Shown here one piece after another: positions 26,712-34,985 of a DNA stretch of 64,000 nucleotides. The stretch's first letter is position 1, and each line of letters opens with the position of its first letter. The notes beneath the pieces were generated by a model. The model did not search any database, was not told where the DNA came from, and saw only the letters and a program-made list of their open reading frames with translations. A program made the position numbers and the translations under genes. Source of the DNA: CAYLXX01 sp964484325 (GTDB lineage: Bacteria > Patescibacteriota > Microgenomatia > UBA1406 > GWC2-37-13); NCBI GenBank assembly GCA_964484325.1, contig CAZAEE010000007.1, positions 1 through 64,000 on the forward strand, given 5' to 3'.

Positions 26712-26752
26712 ACCTCCGGAAACTCGTTTGAGCCCCGGAGGTGTTTGTTTTT
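26712..26752. terminator. Bidirectional intrinsic terminator
   Basis: ACCTCCGG (26712-26719) pairs with CCGGAGGT (26735-26742). A T-rich run follows on the plus strand (26743-26752), and six T follow on the minus strand (plus-strand A-run just before 26712). It serves both thpR and the convergent DUF5679 gene. Confidence 0.85.
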
Positions 26753-26768
26753 CGAAAAACAAAAAGAC

Positions 26769-26912
26769 TTATGAGGAACCAATTTTGTACATGCCTGTAC
26801 CACAAACTGGACATTTACCCTTCATGGCAGGTTTACCATTTTTCATAGTGACGTGCTCTGGATCTGCGACGTCTCTTTTTGCTCTACATTTTACACAATA
26901 CATTGTTGTCAT
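26769..26912 (-). CDS. DUF5679 zinc-ribbon protein
   Basis: A 47-residue protein with two CxxC knuckles (YCVKCRAKRDV and GKCPVCGTGMYK) and a central KNGKPAMKG, the DUF5679 pattern. It probably binds one zinc. Functional data are lacking for the family; a nucleic-acid or ribosome partner is a guess. The start is fixed by a near-perfect Shine-Dalgarno sequence five bases upstream. It is downstream of the 85-residue membrane protein with 22 bases between. Confidence 0.88.
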   Translation of the reverse strand: MTTMYCVKCRAKRDVADPEHVTMKNGKPAMKGKCPVCGTGMYKIGSS

Positions 26913-26917
26913 ATACT

Positions 26918-26928
26918 ATCACCTCCTT
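26918..26928 (-). promoter_or_regulatory. Strong ribosome binding site of the DUF5679 gene
   Basis: AAGGAGGTGAT on the minus strand, five bases before ATG 26912. It decides the start over the ATG at 26903. Confidence 0.85.
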
Positions 26929-26934
26929 GTCATA

Positions 26935-27192
26935 TCAGATATGATTACCAATCCTAACAAAATAAAGGAAAAATTCAAGCGCAAATATAGCTAATATCAA
27001 CAGAATGCTTTTGCGAAGGTCCCCGATTAAATAGCGAGCCATAGGCGAAACCGTCTCTGTTTGCTCAAATGTGGGGGTTACTACTGGAGTTTCGGAGCCA
27101 ACGTGTTGAGTAACAGGTTCGCTTCTCATAATCAGGCGATACTGTCGTCTTTGAGCAGCCTCGATTTTTTCACGGCGGGTTTTTTGCGGCAT
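26935..27192 (-). CDS. Small C-terminally anchored membrane protein
   Basis: The 85-residue protein has a basic N-terminus (MPQKTRREKIEAAQRRQYRL), a Thr/Val/Pro-rich middle and one membrane helix near the end (about 63-80, KSILLILAIFALEFFLYFV). No family is recognised. It precedes the DUF5679 gene on the same strand and is divergent from the DUF3048 gene. The function is unknown. Confidence 0.6.
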   Translation of the reverse strand: MPQKTRREKIEAAQRRQYRLIMRSEPVTQHVGSETPVVTPTFEQTETVSPMARYLIGDLRKSILLILAIFALEFFLYFVRIGNHI

Positions 27193-27279
27193 AGAACATA
27201 TTCAATCATATTGACAGCAATTTGTAAAGAAGTTACAATTGGATAACATTGGTTTCAGTTATAAAAAAAGTATCTCTAT

Positions 27280-28446
27280 ATGAACAAAAAATTAGCTTAT
27301 GTAATCTGTTTTGTGGTTTTTATTGTTTCTATTTTTCTTTCATTCACTATAGTTTCCGGAGGTCAGATAGGGCCCAAGTTAAAAACCGCTTACAAGGCTC
27401 CCTCGACGAATACAGCCAATAGTGACTACATCGACCCGAGTGAACCAACCACTGAAACCTGTCCTTTAAACGGTCAAAAATATCCTAAGTCCCAAAAAAC
27501 CAAATGGGAAAAACGTCGACCTCTGATCATCATGGTTGAAAATCATCCAGAGGCCCGTCCCCAATCTGGTTTATCATCAGCTGATAACGTATACGAGATT
27601 GTTGCCGAAGGTGGTATTACACGATTCATGAGTGTTTTTTACTGCCGTGATGCCCAGTATGTCGGTCCTGTTCGCTCCGCAAGAATCTATTTCATAAAAT
27701 TAGCTCAAGGATATGGTGATCATCCTCTCTATGCCCATGTCGGCGGCGCTAATACAGACGGACCGGCTAATGCTTTGGGCGAGTTGAGTGATCTTGGATG
27801 GGCCAACTACAACGACATGAATGAGTTTTCAGTGCCATTCCCAAATTTTTATCGTGATCCAGACAGATTGCCCAATCGTGCCACAGAGCACACAATGTAT
27901 ACCTCGACAACTAAATTATGGACTTACGCTGCCAACAATCGTAAATTAACAAACATAGATACTGATGGCGTCTCGTGGGATAAAGAATTTTCCGGCTGGA
28001 AGTTTAAGGATGATGCGAAACAATCAGAAAGAGGTACTACTAGTAAGATTAACTTTGGATTCTGGAGTACTGCGGATAGTTCTAATTTTCAGGTTGCCTG
28101 GAACTACGATCCGCAGAGCAATAGCTATGTCAGATCAAATGGTGGTCAACCACATCTTGATAAAAACACGGGTAAACCACTTACATCCAAAAACGTCATA
28201 GTTGCATTTGCCAAAGAGACTCCGGTCAATGACGGATATGAGAACGGTCAGCATCTTTTATATGGTATAATCGGCTCAGGTGACGCGCTTGTTTTCCAGG
28301 ATGGCAATGTCATCAAAGGTACTTGGAAGAAGATCGACGAGACCACAATGATACGCTTCTATGATCAAAGTGGTAAGGAAGTGTCGCTTGTCAGAGGACA
28401 GGATTTTGTCGAAGTACTGCCTATTGGAAATAAAGTGACGTATTAA
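27280..28446 (+). CDS. DUF3048 (YerB-like) exported protein
   Basis: A 388-residue protein with an N-terminal membrane/signal segment (LAYVICFVVFIVSIFLSFTIV) and the DUF3048 hallmarks: RRPLIIMVENHPEARPQSGL, ADNVYEIVAEGGITRFMSVFY, GPVRSAR and the later WNYDPQSNSYVRSNGGQPH block. YerB-type proteins are exported and often lipoproteins; no lipobox cysteine is clear here. The activity is unknown. It heads a tightly packed operon with the wHTH gene (2 bases), secD, secF and the CYTH gene, so an export-related role is plausible. Confidence 0.85.
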   Translation: MNKKLAYVICFVVFIVSIFLSFTIVSGGQIGPKLKTAYKAPSTNTANSDYIDPSEPTTETCPLNGQKYPKSQKTKWEKRRPLIIMVENHPEARPQSGLSSADNVYEIVAEGGITRFMSVFYCRDAQYVGPVRSARIYFIKLAQGYGDHPLYAHVGGANTDGPANALGELSDLGWANYNDMNEFSVPFPNFYRDPDRLPNRATEHTMYTSTTKLWTYAANNRKLTNIDTDGVSWDKEFSGWKFKDDAKQSERGTTSKINFGFWSTADSSNFQVAWNYDPQSNSYVRSNGGQPHLDKNTGKPLTSKNVIVAFAKETPVNDGYENGQHLLYGIIGSGDALVFQDGNVIKGTWKKIDETTMIRFYDQSGKEVSLVRGQDFVEVLPIGNKVTY

Positions 28447-28448
28447 AC

Positions 28449-29024
28449 ATGCTGCAACATATCATTCCGTCCAAAACTCGGCGAAAAATTCTGGCGCTTT
28501 TTTTTCATAATATCAACGAAAATTACTATCTTCGTAAAATTGTTCGCGAAGTCAATGAAGAAGTCAATGCAGTTAAGCGCGAACTCGATATTTTAACTGA
28601 AGGGAAAGTGCTATTTCGCGAGAAACGATTAAACAAAGTTTTTTACTCGCTAAATCGTCACTACATATACTTTGATGAATTTTTACGTATTTTTGCCAAA
28701 AGTCTGCCGTTGTCTGAGGAGTTTTATAAAAATCTACCGAAAATCGGCAAAGTTAAGTTTATCGCCATGTCAAACAAGTATGTAAAGCGGTTGGAGATCA
28801 AAGAGGACGAAATTTATCTTTTGTTTGTCGGTGTGATCGTCGTTGCCGAGATTGTTGTTATTGTCTCTGAAGCTGAAAAAAGTTTTGGCCGGGAGATCAA
28901 CTATACTGTCATGACCGAAGAAGAACTAGCTTTCCGTAAAAAAAACAATGATCCTTTTATCTGGAAGTTTCTTAAACAGCCAAAAATCATGTTAGTTGGG
29001 AGCGAAGATGAACTTTTGAAATGA
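28449..29024 (+). CDS. Winged-helix regulator with degenerate nucleotidyltransferase-like domain
   Basis: The 191 residues start with a winged helix (about 5-70, SKTRRKILALFFHNINENYYLRKIVREVN ...). The second half resembles wHTH-MNT proteins and ends REINYTVMTEEELAFRKKNNDPF and PKIMLVGSEDEL. The catalytic GS-x-D-x-D of MNT nucleotidyltransferases is missing: the matching place reads FIAMSNKYVKRLEIKEDEIYLLFVG. It is probably a DNA-binding regulator with a pseudoenzyme partner domain. It overlaps secD by 4 bases. Confidence 0.7.
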   Translation: MLQHIIPSKTRRKILALFFHNINENYYLRKIVREVNEEVNAVKRELDILTEGKVLFREKRLNKVFYSLNRHYIYFDEFLRIFAKSLPLSEEFYKNLPKIGKVKFIAMSNKYVKRLEIKEDEIYLLFVGVIVVAEIVVIVSEAEKSFGREINYTVMTEEELAFRKKNNDPFIWKFLKQPKIMLVGSEDELLK

Positions 29025-30379
29025 AATCATTCATAAAAGTATTGGTAGTTATACTTTGTCTGCTTGTTCTGATATGGGCAGATCTACCTGAAAAGAGTGC
29101 TGTAATTACAATACCAGTGGGTAAAAAACCAGTAGCTTTGCGTTTGCCTTCCTCGTTAAAACTCGACTTCAAAGTAGGTACTACTTCTATCAAAAAGGAG
29201 TTCAGGACCCATCTTGGTCTTGATCTTCAAGGAGGCAGTCATCTTGTGTTTAACGTGGATACGTCGAAGGTGCTATTTGCCGATCTACAGTCGGCGCTTG
29301 ATTCAGCTCGTGATGTTATTGAACGTCGAGTCAATATGTTTGGCGTTTCCGAGCCAGTGGTGCAAACAATTCGTTCAGGTAATCAGTATCGGATCACCGT
29401 TGATCTCCCTGGTATTTCGAATGTCGCCGAGGCAGTCAACCTTATTGGGCAAACAGCCCAATTGACATTTAAAGAAGAAGGTACTTCTGAGGCAAAAATT
29501 GGCACCACCGCGGCCGCCCTGGCGTTTCCGACCAAAGACAGTGGTCTAACAGGAAGAGATGTGAAAAAAGCTGTCGTGGTTTTTGATCAACAGTCGGGTA
29601 AACCACAAGTTTCGTTAACATTTTCCCAGGCAGGAGGGAAGTTGTTTGGTCAAATTACTTCAAAAAATGTCGGTAAGCCCTTAGGTATCTTTATAGATCA
29701 ATTCTTGATTTCAGCTCCGGTGGTTCAACAGCCGATCTTAGATGGCAATGCGGTCATCTCGGGATCTTTTACACTTGATGAAGCCAAAAAACTGGCCATT
29801 GCCATCAACTCCGGCGCCCTCCCGTTACCGATTAAATTAGTTGAACAGAGAAATATTGGTCCGTCACTTGGAGCTATTGAAGTCCAAAAAAGCGTTGTTG
29901 CCGGAATAGCAGGTCTCTTGATGGTGATGTTATTTATGATAACTTATTATCGAAAATTGGGAGTTATTGCCTGTGCTGCTCTAATTATTTATGGACTCAT
30001 CTCATTTTTCATTTTCCGGGCAATACCAGTAGTACTGACTCTCCCAGGAGTGGCTGGTTTTATTCTTTCTATCGGTATGGCGGTTGATTCAAACATTCTC
30101 ATTTTTGAAAGGATTAAAGAAGAGATGCGCAACGGTCGCGAGTGGAATAGTGCTATTCGCGCTGGATTTGGTCGGGCGATTGACGCCATCAAGGACGCCA
30201 ACATTACGACACTTATCGTTGCTTTTATACTGTTTAATCCCTTAAACTGGGACTTTTTACCACAGTTTGGGTTGGTACGCGGATTTGCATTGACGTTGGC
30301 GATCGGTGTCGCGACCAGTCTTTTTACAGGAGTGGTGATCACCAGACGTCTCATCAATATTTTTTATAAAAAACCATGA
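29021..30379 (+). CDS. secD: Protein translocase subunit SecD
   Basis: With SecF it uses proton flow to pull exported proteins through SecYEG. The 452 residues show one N-terminal helix, the first periplasmic domain (LGLDLQGGSHLVFNVD, DVIERRVNMFGVSEPVVQ, IEDLPGIS-like DLPGISNVAEA) and five C-terminal membrane helices with GFILSIGMAVDSNILIFERIKEE. It is shorter than the 615-residue E. coli form, as in many Gram-positives. It overlaps secF by 4 bases. Confidence 0.96.
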   Translation: MKSFIKVLVVILCLLVLIWADLPEKSAVITIPVGKKPVALRLPSSLKLDFKVGTTSIKKEFRTHLGLDLQGGSHLVFNVDTSKVLFADLQSALDSARDVIERRVNMFGVSEPVVQTIRSGNQYRITVDLPGISNVAEAVNLIGQTAQLTFKEEGTSEAKIGTTAAALAFPTKDSGLTGRDVKKAVVVFDQQSGKPQVSLTFSQAGGKLFGQITSKNVGKPLGIFIDQFLISAPVVQQPILDGNAVISGSFTLDEAKKLAIAINSGALPLPIKLVEQRNIGPSLGAIEVQKSVVAGIAGLLMVMLFMITYYRKLGVIACAALIIYGLISFFIFRAIPVVLTLPGVAGFILSIGMAVDSNILIFERIKEEMRNGREWNSAIRAGFGRAIDAIKDANITTLIVAFILFNPLNWDFLPQFGLVRGFALTLAIGVATSLFTGVVITRRLINIFYKKP

Positions 30380-31248
30380 TCAATTTTCTCAAGTATCGTT
30401 GGGTTTACTTTACAATTTCGGCCATCGTCATTGGCGCAGGATTACTGTCAATTTTTAGATGGGGATATATATACTCGATCGACTTCACAGGCGGTACGAC
30501 TATCGATTATCGAGTGGATCAGAAAGTCACCACCAATGATGTAAAGAAAGAGTTCCAGACACAAAAGCTGAAGTTGATTGATGTTCGAAAATCCGGCGAT
30601 CAAATATCGCTAAAAGCCGAGCCAATGGATGCCAATCAAGAGTTGAAGATCAGAGCTGCTCTTCAAAAAGATTCCAGTACACAAATAACCACGCTTCAGT
30701 TTAACAGCGTCGGACCAACCATCGGTAAAGAGTCAATTCACAAAACCATCATTGCCTCGATCCTGGCAATATTCGGGATCCTTCTGTATATGAGCTTTGC
30801 TTTTAAAGGCTGGAAGTTTGCAGTAGCTGCGATCTTGGCGATGTTTCACGATTTTCTCGTGGTTATGGGTACGTATTCTCTGATCTCTCACTTTTTTGGC
30901 GCTGAGTTTGATACGCTTTTTGTGACGGCTATTTTAACAAACATGGCCTTTTCTGTTCATGACACTATTATCATCTTTGATAAAATCCGTGAGTACATAC
31001 GCCGAGGTGATACGAGTCACATCGAACACGATGCTAACCGAGCCCTTTCTGAAACACTGGTTCGGTCGCTCAATAACTCAGCGACGATCATGTTCATGCT
31101 CGTGGCTCTTATACTTTTGGGTGGTTCAACGATCAGATTTTTTGTGATTGCATTGCTTGTTGGTACATTAACAGGCGCCTATTCCTCACCATTTATTGCT
31201 ACTCCTCTTCTAGTTTGGCTGGAAAAGAAAAAATTTTTCAAGAAATAA
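30376..31248 (+). CDS. secF: Protein translocase subunit SecF
   Basis: Partner of SecD in the membrane. The 290 residues have YIYSIDFTGGTTIDYRV after the first helix, the family signature FSVHDTIIIFDKIREYIRR, and six predicted helices. Its length is normal. Translation is coupled to secD through a 4-base overlap. Confidence 0.96.
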   Translation: MINFLKYRWVYFTISAIVIGAGLLSIFRWGYIYSIDFTGGTTIDYRVDQKVTTNDVKKEFQTQKLKLIDVRKSGDQISLKAEPMDANQELKIRAALQKDSSTQITTLQFNSVGPTIGKESIHKTIIASILAIFGILLYMSFAFKGWKFAVAAILAMFHDFLVVMGTYSLISHFFGAEFDTLFVTAILTNMAFSVHDTIIIFDKIREYIRRGDTSHIEHDANRALSETLVRSLNNSATIMFMLVALILLGGSTIRFFVIALLVGTLTGAYSSPFIATPLLVWLEKKKFFKK

Positions 31249-31256
31249 TCTAAAAA

Positions 31257-31877
31257 ATGTCTAAAAATATCGAAGTTGAGCTGCGAGGGCCTTTGACAAA
31301 GATGACGTTTAGAAATCTTCAGAGTTTTTTTAAAAAACAGGCCAAACTTCTTTCCACTGAGGAGCGTTTTTTTATAGATTATTCAACTCTTATGAAAAGT
31401 CAAGGTATACGTAATCGTAGCACTGATATCAGAATTCGTGCTACCAACAAAATTCCTGAAATCATGATTAAACTGGGTGACTGGAGCGACAATAAAGAAA
31501 GAAAAGAACTTTCGATAAAAGGCAAGCAAGGTGACTTTGACACGTTTGTTCAGATATTTGCGGCGCTTGGATATACAAAAGGAGTGCAAGTGCATGTTGT
31601 CAGACAGGTATATCGGTATAAATCAATTGAGTTTGTCCTCGTTGATCTTTTTAAAGGCTTTTATTACTTATTTGAAGCTGAGAAAATGGTGTCATCAAAA
31701 AAGGAAGTTACGAAAACACGAAATGAAATAAAAAAAGTACTAGAAGAATTGCAGTTGGAGGTTTTCACTGATGAAGAATTTTATGGTCACATAGAAAAAA
31801 TTAATCGGGAAGTCGCCCAGATTTTTGACTTTAAAAATTACAAAGATAATTTTTTTAAAAAAAAATTTACTCTCTAA
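31257..31877 (+). CDS. CYTH-like (triphosphate tunnel) domain protein
   Basis: The 206-residue protein begins KNIEVELRG, the ExE-x-K/R strand of CYTH proteins. It continues with DIRIRATNKIPEIMIKLGDW, KERKELSIKG and FVLVDLFKGFYYLFEAEKM, the charged strands that line a triphosphate-binding tunnel. Members include thiamine triphosphatases and class IV adenylate cyclases; which activity applies is open. It follows secF by 8 bases and overlaps the convergent gene by 4. Confidence 0.72.
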   Translation: MSKNIEVELRGPLTKMTFRNLQSFFKKQAKLLSTEERFFIDYSTLMKSQGIRNRSTDIRIRATNKIPEIMIKLGDWSDNKERKELSIKGKQGDFDTFVQIFAALGYTKGVQVHVVRQVYRYKSIEFVLVDLFKGFYYLFEAEKMVSSKKEVTKTRNEIKKVLEELQLEVFTDEEFYGHIEKINREVAQIFDFKNYKDNFFKKKFTL

Positions 31878-32458
31878 ATAATAGTGAGTGGTTCTTCTCC
31901 AGGGGTGAATGTATAAAAAATGTTTTGTGTTTGGGGATCAATAAGAATATGAAATGGCATCCAGTCCTTTAATTCATCTGGTTCCTCGATGGTAAAATCA
32001 GGATACAGGGGAACCATCCCCGAAGCCGCTAAAAATTCAGTACCGTACTTTTTATGAAATGATGATGGTGTAGACCCCACAATTCCACCGATTGCTCCAC
32101 CTGTTAAAAGTTCGTTCCGAAGAAGCATAGAAGAAAAAGCTGGCTGATAATGAAATAGTTTAACTTGCCCTTTTTCATTGACTGCAAGACCCGCAAGGCA
32201 GACATAAGCATCTGTGGTATATCTCGGTCGACTATCATGATCCAACCACTCTGTACTTGAAGTTTGTAACCAGTCGAAAAAGGCACTGTTTATTCCGTCG
32301 ATATCATTACCTTGTAGACGATCTGTTTCATCAAGAATGTTGGTCATCATTTTGAAGTCAGAGGGTTTGATATGAGAGACAGTATATCCGCTTAGATTCT
32401 CAAACTCTGTTAGACTGTCGAGGGAGTCTAAAGATCGTGCAGTCTCTTGGTTATTCAT
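31874..32458 (-). CDS. Hypothetical protein
   Basis: The 194 residues look soluble: an N-terminal SLDSLDSLTEFENLSGY stretch, a central Gly-rich GGAIGGIVGSTPSSFHKKYG and a C-terminal block DWMPFHILIDPQTQNIFYTF. I recognise no family. It is divergent from the MBL gene across only 26 bases, with overlapping -10 boxes. Confidence 0.6.
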   Translation of the reverse strand: MNNQETARSLDSLDSLTEFENLSGYTVSHIKPSDFKMMTNILDETDRLQGNDIDGINSAFFDWLQTSSTEWLDHDSRPRYTTDAYVCLAGLAVNEKGQVKLFHYQPAFSSMLLRNELLTGGAIGGIVGSTPSSFHKKYGTEFLAASGMVPLYPDFTIEEPDELKDWMPFHILIDPQTQNIFYTFTPGEEPLTII

Positions 32459-32467
32459 GGTTATTTA

Positions 32468-32476
32468 TTTTATAAT
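32468..32476. promoter_or_regulatory. Overlapping divergent -10 boxes
   Basis: Plus-strand TATAAT (32471-32476) ends 8 bases before the MBL ATG. Minus-strand TATAAA (32468-32473) ends 9 bases before ATG 32458. They share three bases. Confidence 0.6.
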
Positions 32477-32484
32477 ATTAATCT

Positions 32485-33117
32485 ATGAATGTCTTACAAT
32501 TTTCACTAGGACAGCTTCAGGCAAACTGCTATTTGTTGATTAAGGAGAATGGTTGCTTGGTAATTGATCCAGCTGATGATGCAAGTTTTATTTTAGAAAA
32601 AGTCCAAAGGAGAGGTTTAGTAGTAGAAGCATTGCTGGCAACCCATGGGCATTTTGATCATGTGATGGCAGTAGGGGAAATCCAGGCAGCACTCCCCCAG
32701 GTCCCATTTTATATTCATGAGAAAGATCTATTTCTGCTGAAGCGTTTGCAAGAAACTGCAAAAAATTTTTTGGGATACGAACCGCACATTCTTCCACCTC
32801 AGCGTGTAACGTCGTTTAATGTAAAACAACAACAAATTGGACTTTTCAACTTTGATGTGATTTCAACGCCTGGTCATACTCCTGGAAGTGTTTGTTACTC
32901 CTTTCACGACTCCCCTGATGCAGAAATTCTCTTTACAGGCGATACGTTATTTGCTGGCGCCATTGGACGATATGATTTTTCTTATAGCAGCAAAAAGGAT
33001 CTTAAAAACTCATTGGAAGAATTATTTAAATTTCCGGAAAAAACAGCAATATTTCCCGGGCACGGAGGAGAAAGTACCATCGCAGACGAAAAAAAACAAC
33101 GCCTAGATTTTCTTTAA
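32485..33117 (+). CDS. MBL-fold metallo-hydrolase (glyoxalase II-like)
   Basis: A 210-residue metallo-beta-lactamase-fold enzyme with the dinuclear metal motif THGHFDHVMA (HxHxDH), further ligands in STPGHTPGSVCY and FTGDTLFAGAIGRYDF, and a final FPGHGGEST. This matches YcbL/glyoxalase II-like hydrolases that cleave thioesters such as S-lactoylglutathione-type compounds; the true substrate is unknown. It overlaps the convergent cca by 15 bases. Confidence 0.88.
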   Translation: MNVLQFSLGQLQANCYLLIKENGCLVIDPADDASFILEKVQRRGLVVEALLATHGHFDHVMAVGEIQAALPQVPFYIHEKDLFLLKRLQETAKNFLGYEPHILPPQRVTSFNVKQQQIGLFNFDVISTPGHTPGSVCYSFHDSPDAEILFTGDTLFAGAIGRYDFSYSSKKDLKNSLEELFKFPEKTAIFPGHGGESTIADEKKQRLDFL

Positions 33118-34440
33118 TGTGGTAAGTAACGATTCTCGATCATTTTTTACGTTATTTTCAACAACTTCGTCAAATAGTTTCTTCAATACTTCGCCGACTT
33201 TCGGGCCGGGTTTCACGTTGAGAGTTTTCATAACATCAGTACCATCAACTTTAAGATCTGTGATTTTAAATGGCTCTTTTTGGACTTCCTCAAGACGTTT
33301 TCTAAAAAGATCAAGTCTCCAAGATGTTGGTGTAGCACCTGAGCCAATGCGATCTGCGGTGCGCAGTGCCAATATATCACCCAGATACTCTTTTCCTACC
33401 TGACGAATGAATCGTCGCACTGCTTTGTCTGTTTGAAGTTCAGTAACGGTAAACTGGTGGTATTTTACAAGAGTAACGAGCTTCTCTGTCTCTTTTTTGG
33501 AAAGTTTAAAACGATCAGCAATCGCCTGCACCTGTTTGGTTCCGACAACTTCGTGATTGTGAAACGTGATTAAGCCGGTTTCGCTATCACGACGGAACGT
33601 TGTTGACTTGCCAATATCATGAAGCAGAGTTGCAAAACGAGTAGTCACATCTTTTGAAGGACAATGTTTTAATGACATCACAAGATGGGTACCAACGTCA
33701 TAGATATGATGTCTTTTCGGGCTTTTTTGAGGAATAGTGAAACACACATCCACCTCCGGTAGAATACCGGCAAGGATACCTGTGCTTTTTAAAAATAACA
33801 CACCATCTGCTGGATTATCTGATGCTAAAATTTTAAAAAACTCGTCGCGAATTCGCTCCCAAGAAATTTTTGTTATTAAAGGGGCATCCCGTTCCATACT
33901 TTTTCGAGTATTTTCCTCAATCAAAAAACTCAATTCTGCGGCAATTCTGACAGCACGCATCAGTCTCAGAGCATCCTCCTGAAAACGTTTATCAGGATCA
34001 CCGACTGCACGAATAACTTTGTTTTTTAGATCTTCTTGTCCGTGAAACGGATCGATTAACTTTTTACCGTTGTAGGCGATGGCATTAATGGTGAAATCTC
34101 GACGGGCGAGATCGTCTTCAACTGTCTTGGCCCATTCGATTTTCTCAGGATGACGCAGATCTTCGTAATTTGACTCGCGGCGAAATGTTGTGACTTCATA
34201 GATTGTTTTAGTTTTTTTATCAGGAATGCCGACAGTGCCAAACTGATTGTTATAAAATCCCTCAGGAAACAACTGCAAAATCTGCTCAGGTGTCGCGTCG
34301 GTTGCAAAGTCCCATTCTTTCTCTTCTAGTTGTCGACCTAATAAGAGGTCACGTACAGCTCCACCCACTAAATAAATTTGGTATCCCTGTTTATTAAATG
34401 TATCCATTATCTGTGTAACATGATCCGGAAGAGTAATCAT
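33103..34440 (-). CDS. cca: CCA tRNA nucleotidyltransferase with HD domain
   Basis: Adds or repairs the 3' CCA of tRNAs, which is needed because both tRNAs in this window lack an encoded CCA. From ATG 34440 (MITLPDHVTQIMDTF) it has 445 residues: YLVGGAVRDLLLG, the metal motif region EWDFATDATPEQ (usually DxD, here E-W-D), RRDFTINAIAYN, EDALRLMRAVR, an HD domain (FATLLHDIGKST) and a C-terminal helical part. A TATAAT box ends six bases before this ATG, inside the end of the Nudix gene. An upstream in-frame start would overlap that gene. Confidence 0.92.
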   Translation of the reverse strand: MITLPDHVTQIMDTFNKQGYQIYLVGGAVRDLLLGRQLEEKEWDFATDATPEQILQLFPEGFYNNQFGTVGIPDKKTKTIYEVTTFRRESNYEDLRHPEKIEWAKTVEDDLARRDFTINAIAYNGKKLIDPFHGQEDLKNKVIRAVGDPDKRFQEDALRLMRAVRIAAELSFLIEENTRKSMERDAPLITKISWERIRDEFFKILASDNPADGVLFLKSTGILAGILPEVDVCFTIPQKSPKRHHIYDVGTHLVMSLKHCPSKDVTTRFATLLHDIGKSTTFRRDSETGLITFHNHEVVGTKQVQAIADRFKLSKKETEKLVTLVKYHQFTVTELQTDKAVRRFIRQVGKEYLGDILALRTADRIGSGATPTSWRLDLFRKRLEEVQKEPFKITDLKVDGTDVMKTLNVKPGPKVGEVLKKLFDEVVENNVKNDRESLLTTLKKI

Positions 34441-34446
34441 GACTAT

Positions 34447-34452
34447 ATTATA
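34447..34452 (-). promoter_or_regulatory. -10 box of cca
   Basis: Perfect TATAAT on the minus strand, 6 bases before ATG 34440, overlapping the 3' end of the Nudix gene. Confidence 0.6.
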
Positions 34453-34984
34453 TCCCAAGATAGTAAGATAGCGAAGCAATTGGTTGCTTGTATGCTGGGA
34501 AGACAACGAGCTTTTGTGCTTCGGGTAGAGTAACCCATCGGCCGTCCAAAGACTCTTCGTTATAGTGAAATTTTTGACGGCCAGTATTAACAAGGTACCA
34601 TAAACTGTAGTGAACTTTACATAGTTGAAGAGGATTATCTATCGGGTCGATTGATAGATTAAAAAATTCGATCTGGTCAAAGAATATTGTGTAATTGAGT
34701 TCTTCCTGACATTCTCTTTGAACTGTATTATAAGGAAATTCATTTTTATCAATATGTCCTCCTGGTGGCATCCATAACCCTGACTTGCGGTGGATAACCA
34801 AATAAAGTTTCTTGTCTTTCTTATCAACAGGAATATAGAAGGTGCATAGATGGTCTTGTGGGTTTTCCTCACGTATTAGTAAGTGACTAGAACGAATTCT
34901 AGTTGAGAATTTTTTCAGATCTTTTTTATTTACATCCGATTTTATTCGGAGTGGTCTCAGTACAGTTTTTAGATATGTAATCAC
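34448..34984 (-). CDS. Nudix hydrolase
   Basis: Hydrolyses a nucleoside diphosphate linked to another group. The Nudix box is complete: G-x5-E-x7-REcQEEL in GGHIDKNEFPYNTVQRECQEEL. The 178-residue protein starts with GTG at 34984, one base after the nfo stop, so nfo-Nudix form one transcript. Substrate unknown; pairing with a repair nuclease would suit a house-cleaning role. Confidence 0.87.
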   Translation of the reverse strand: MITYLKTVLRPLRIKSDVNKKDLKKFSTRIRSSHLLIREENPQDHLCTFYIPVDKKDKKLYLVIHRKSGLWMPPGGHIDKNEFPYNTVQRECQEELNYTIFFDQIEFFNLSIDPIDNPLQLCKVHYSLWYLVNTGRQKFHYNEESLDGRWVTLPEAQKLVVFPAYKQPIASLSYYLGI

Positions 34985-34985
34985 A

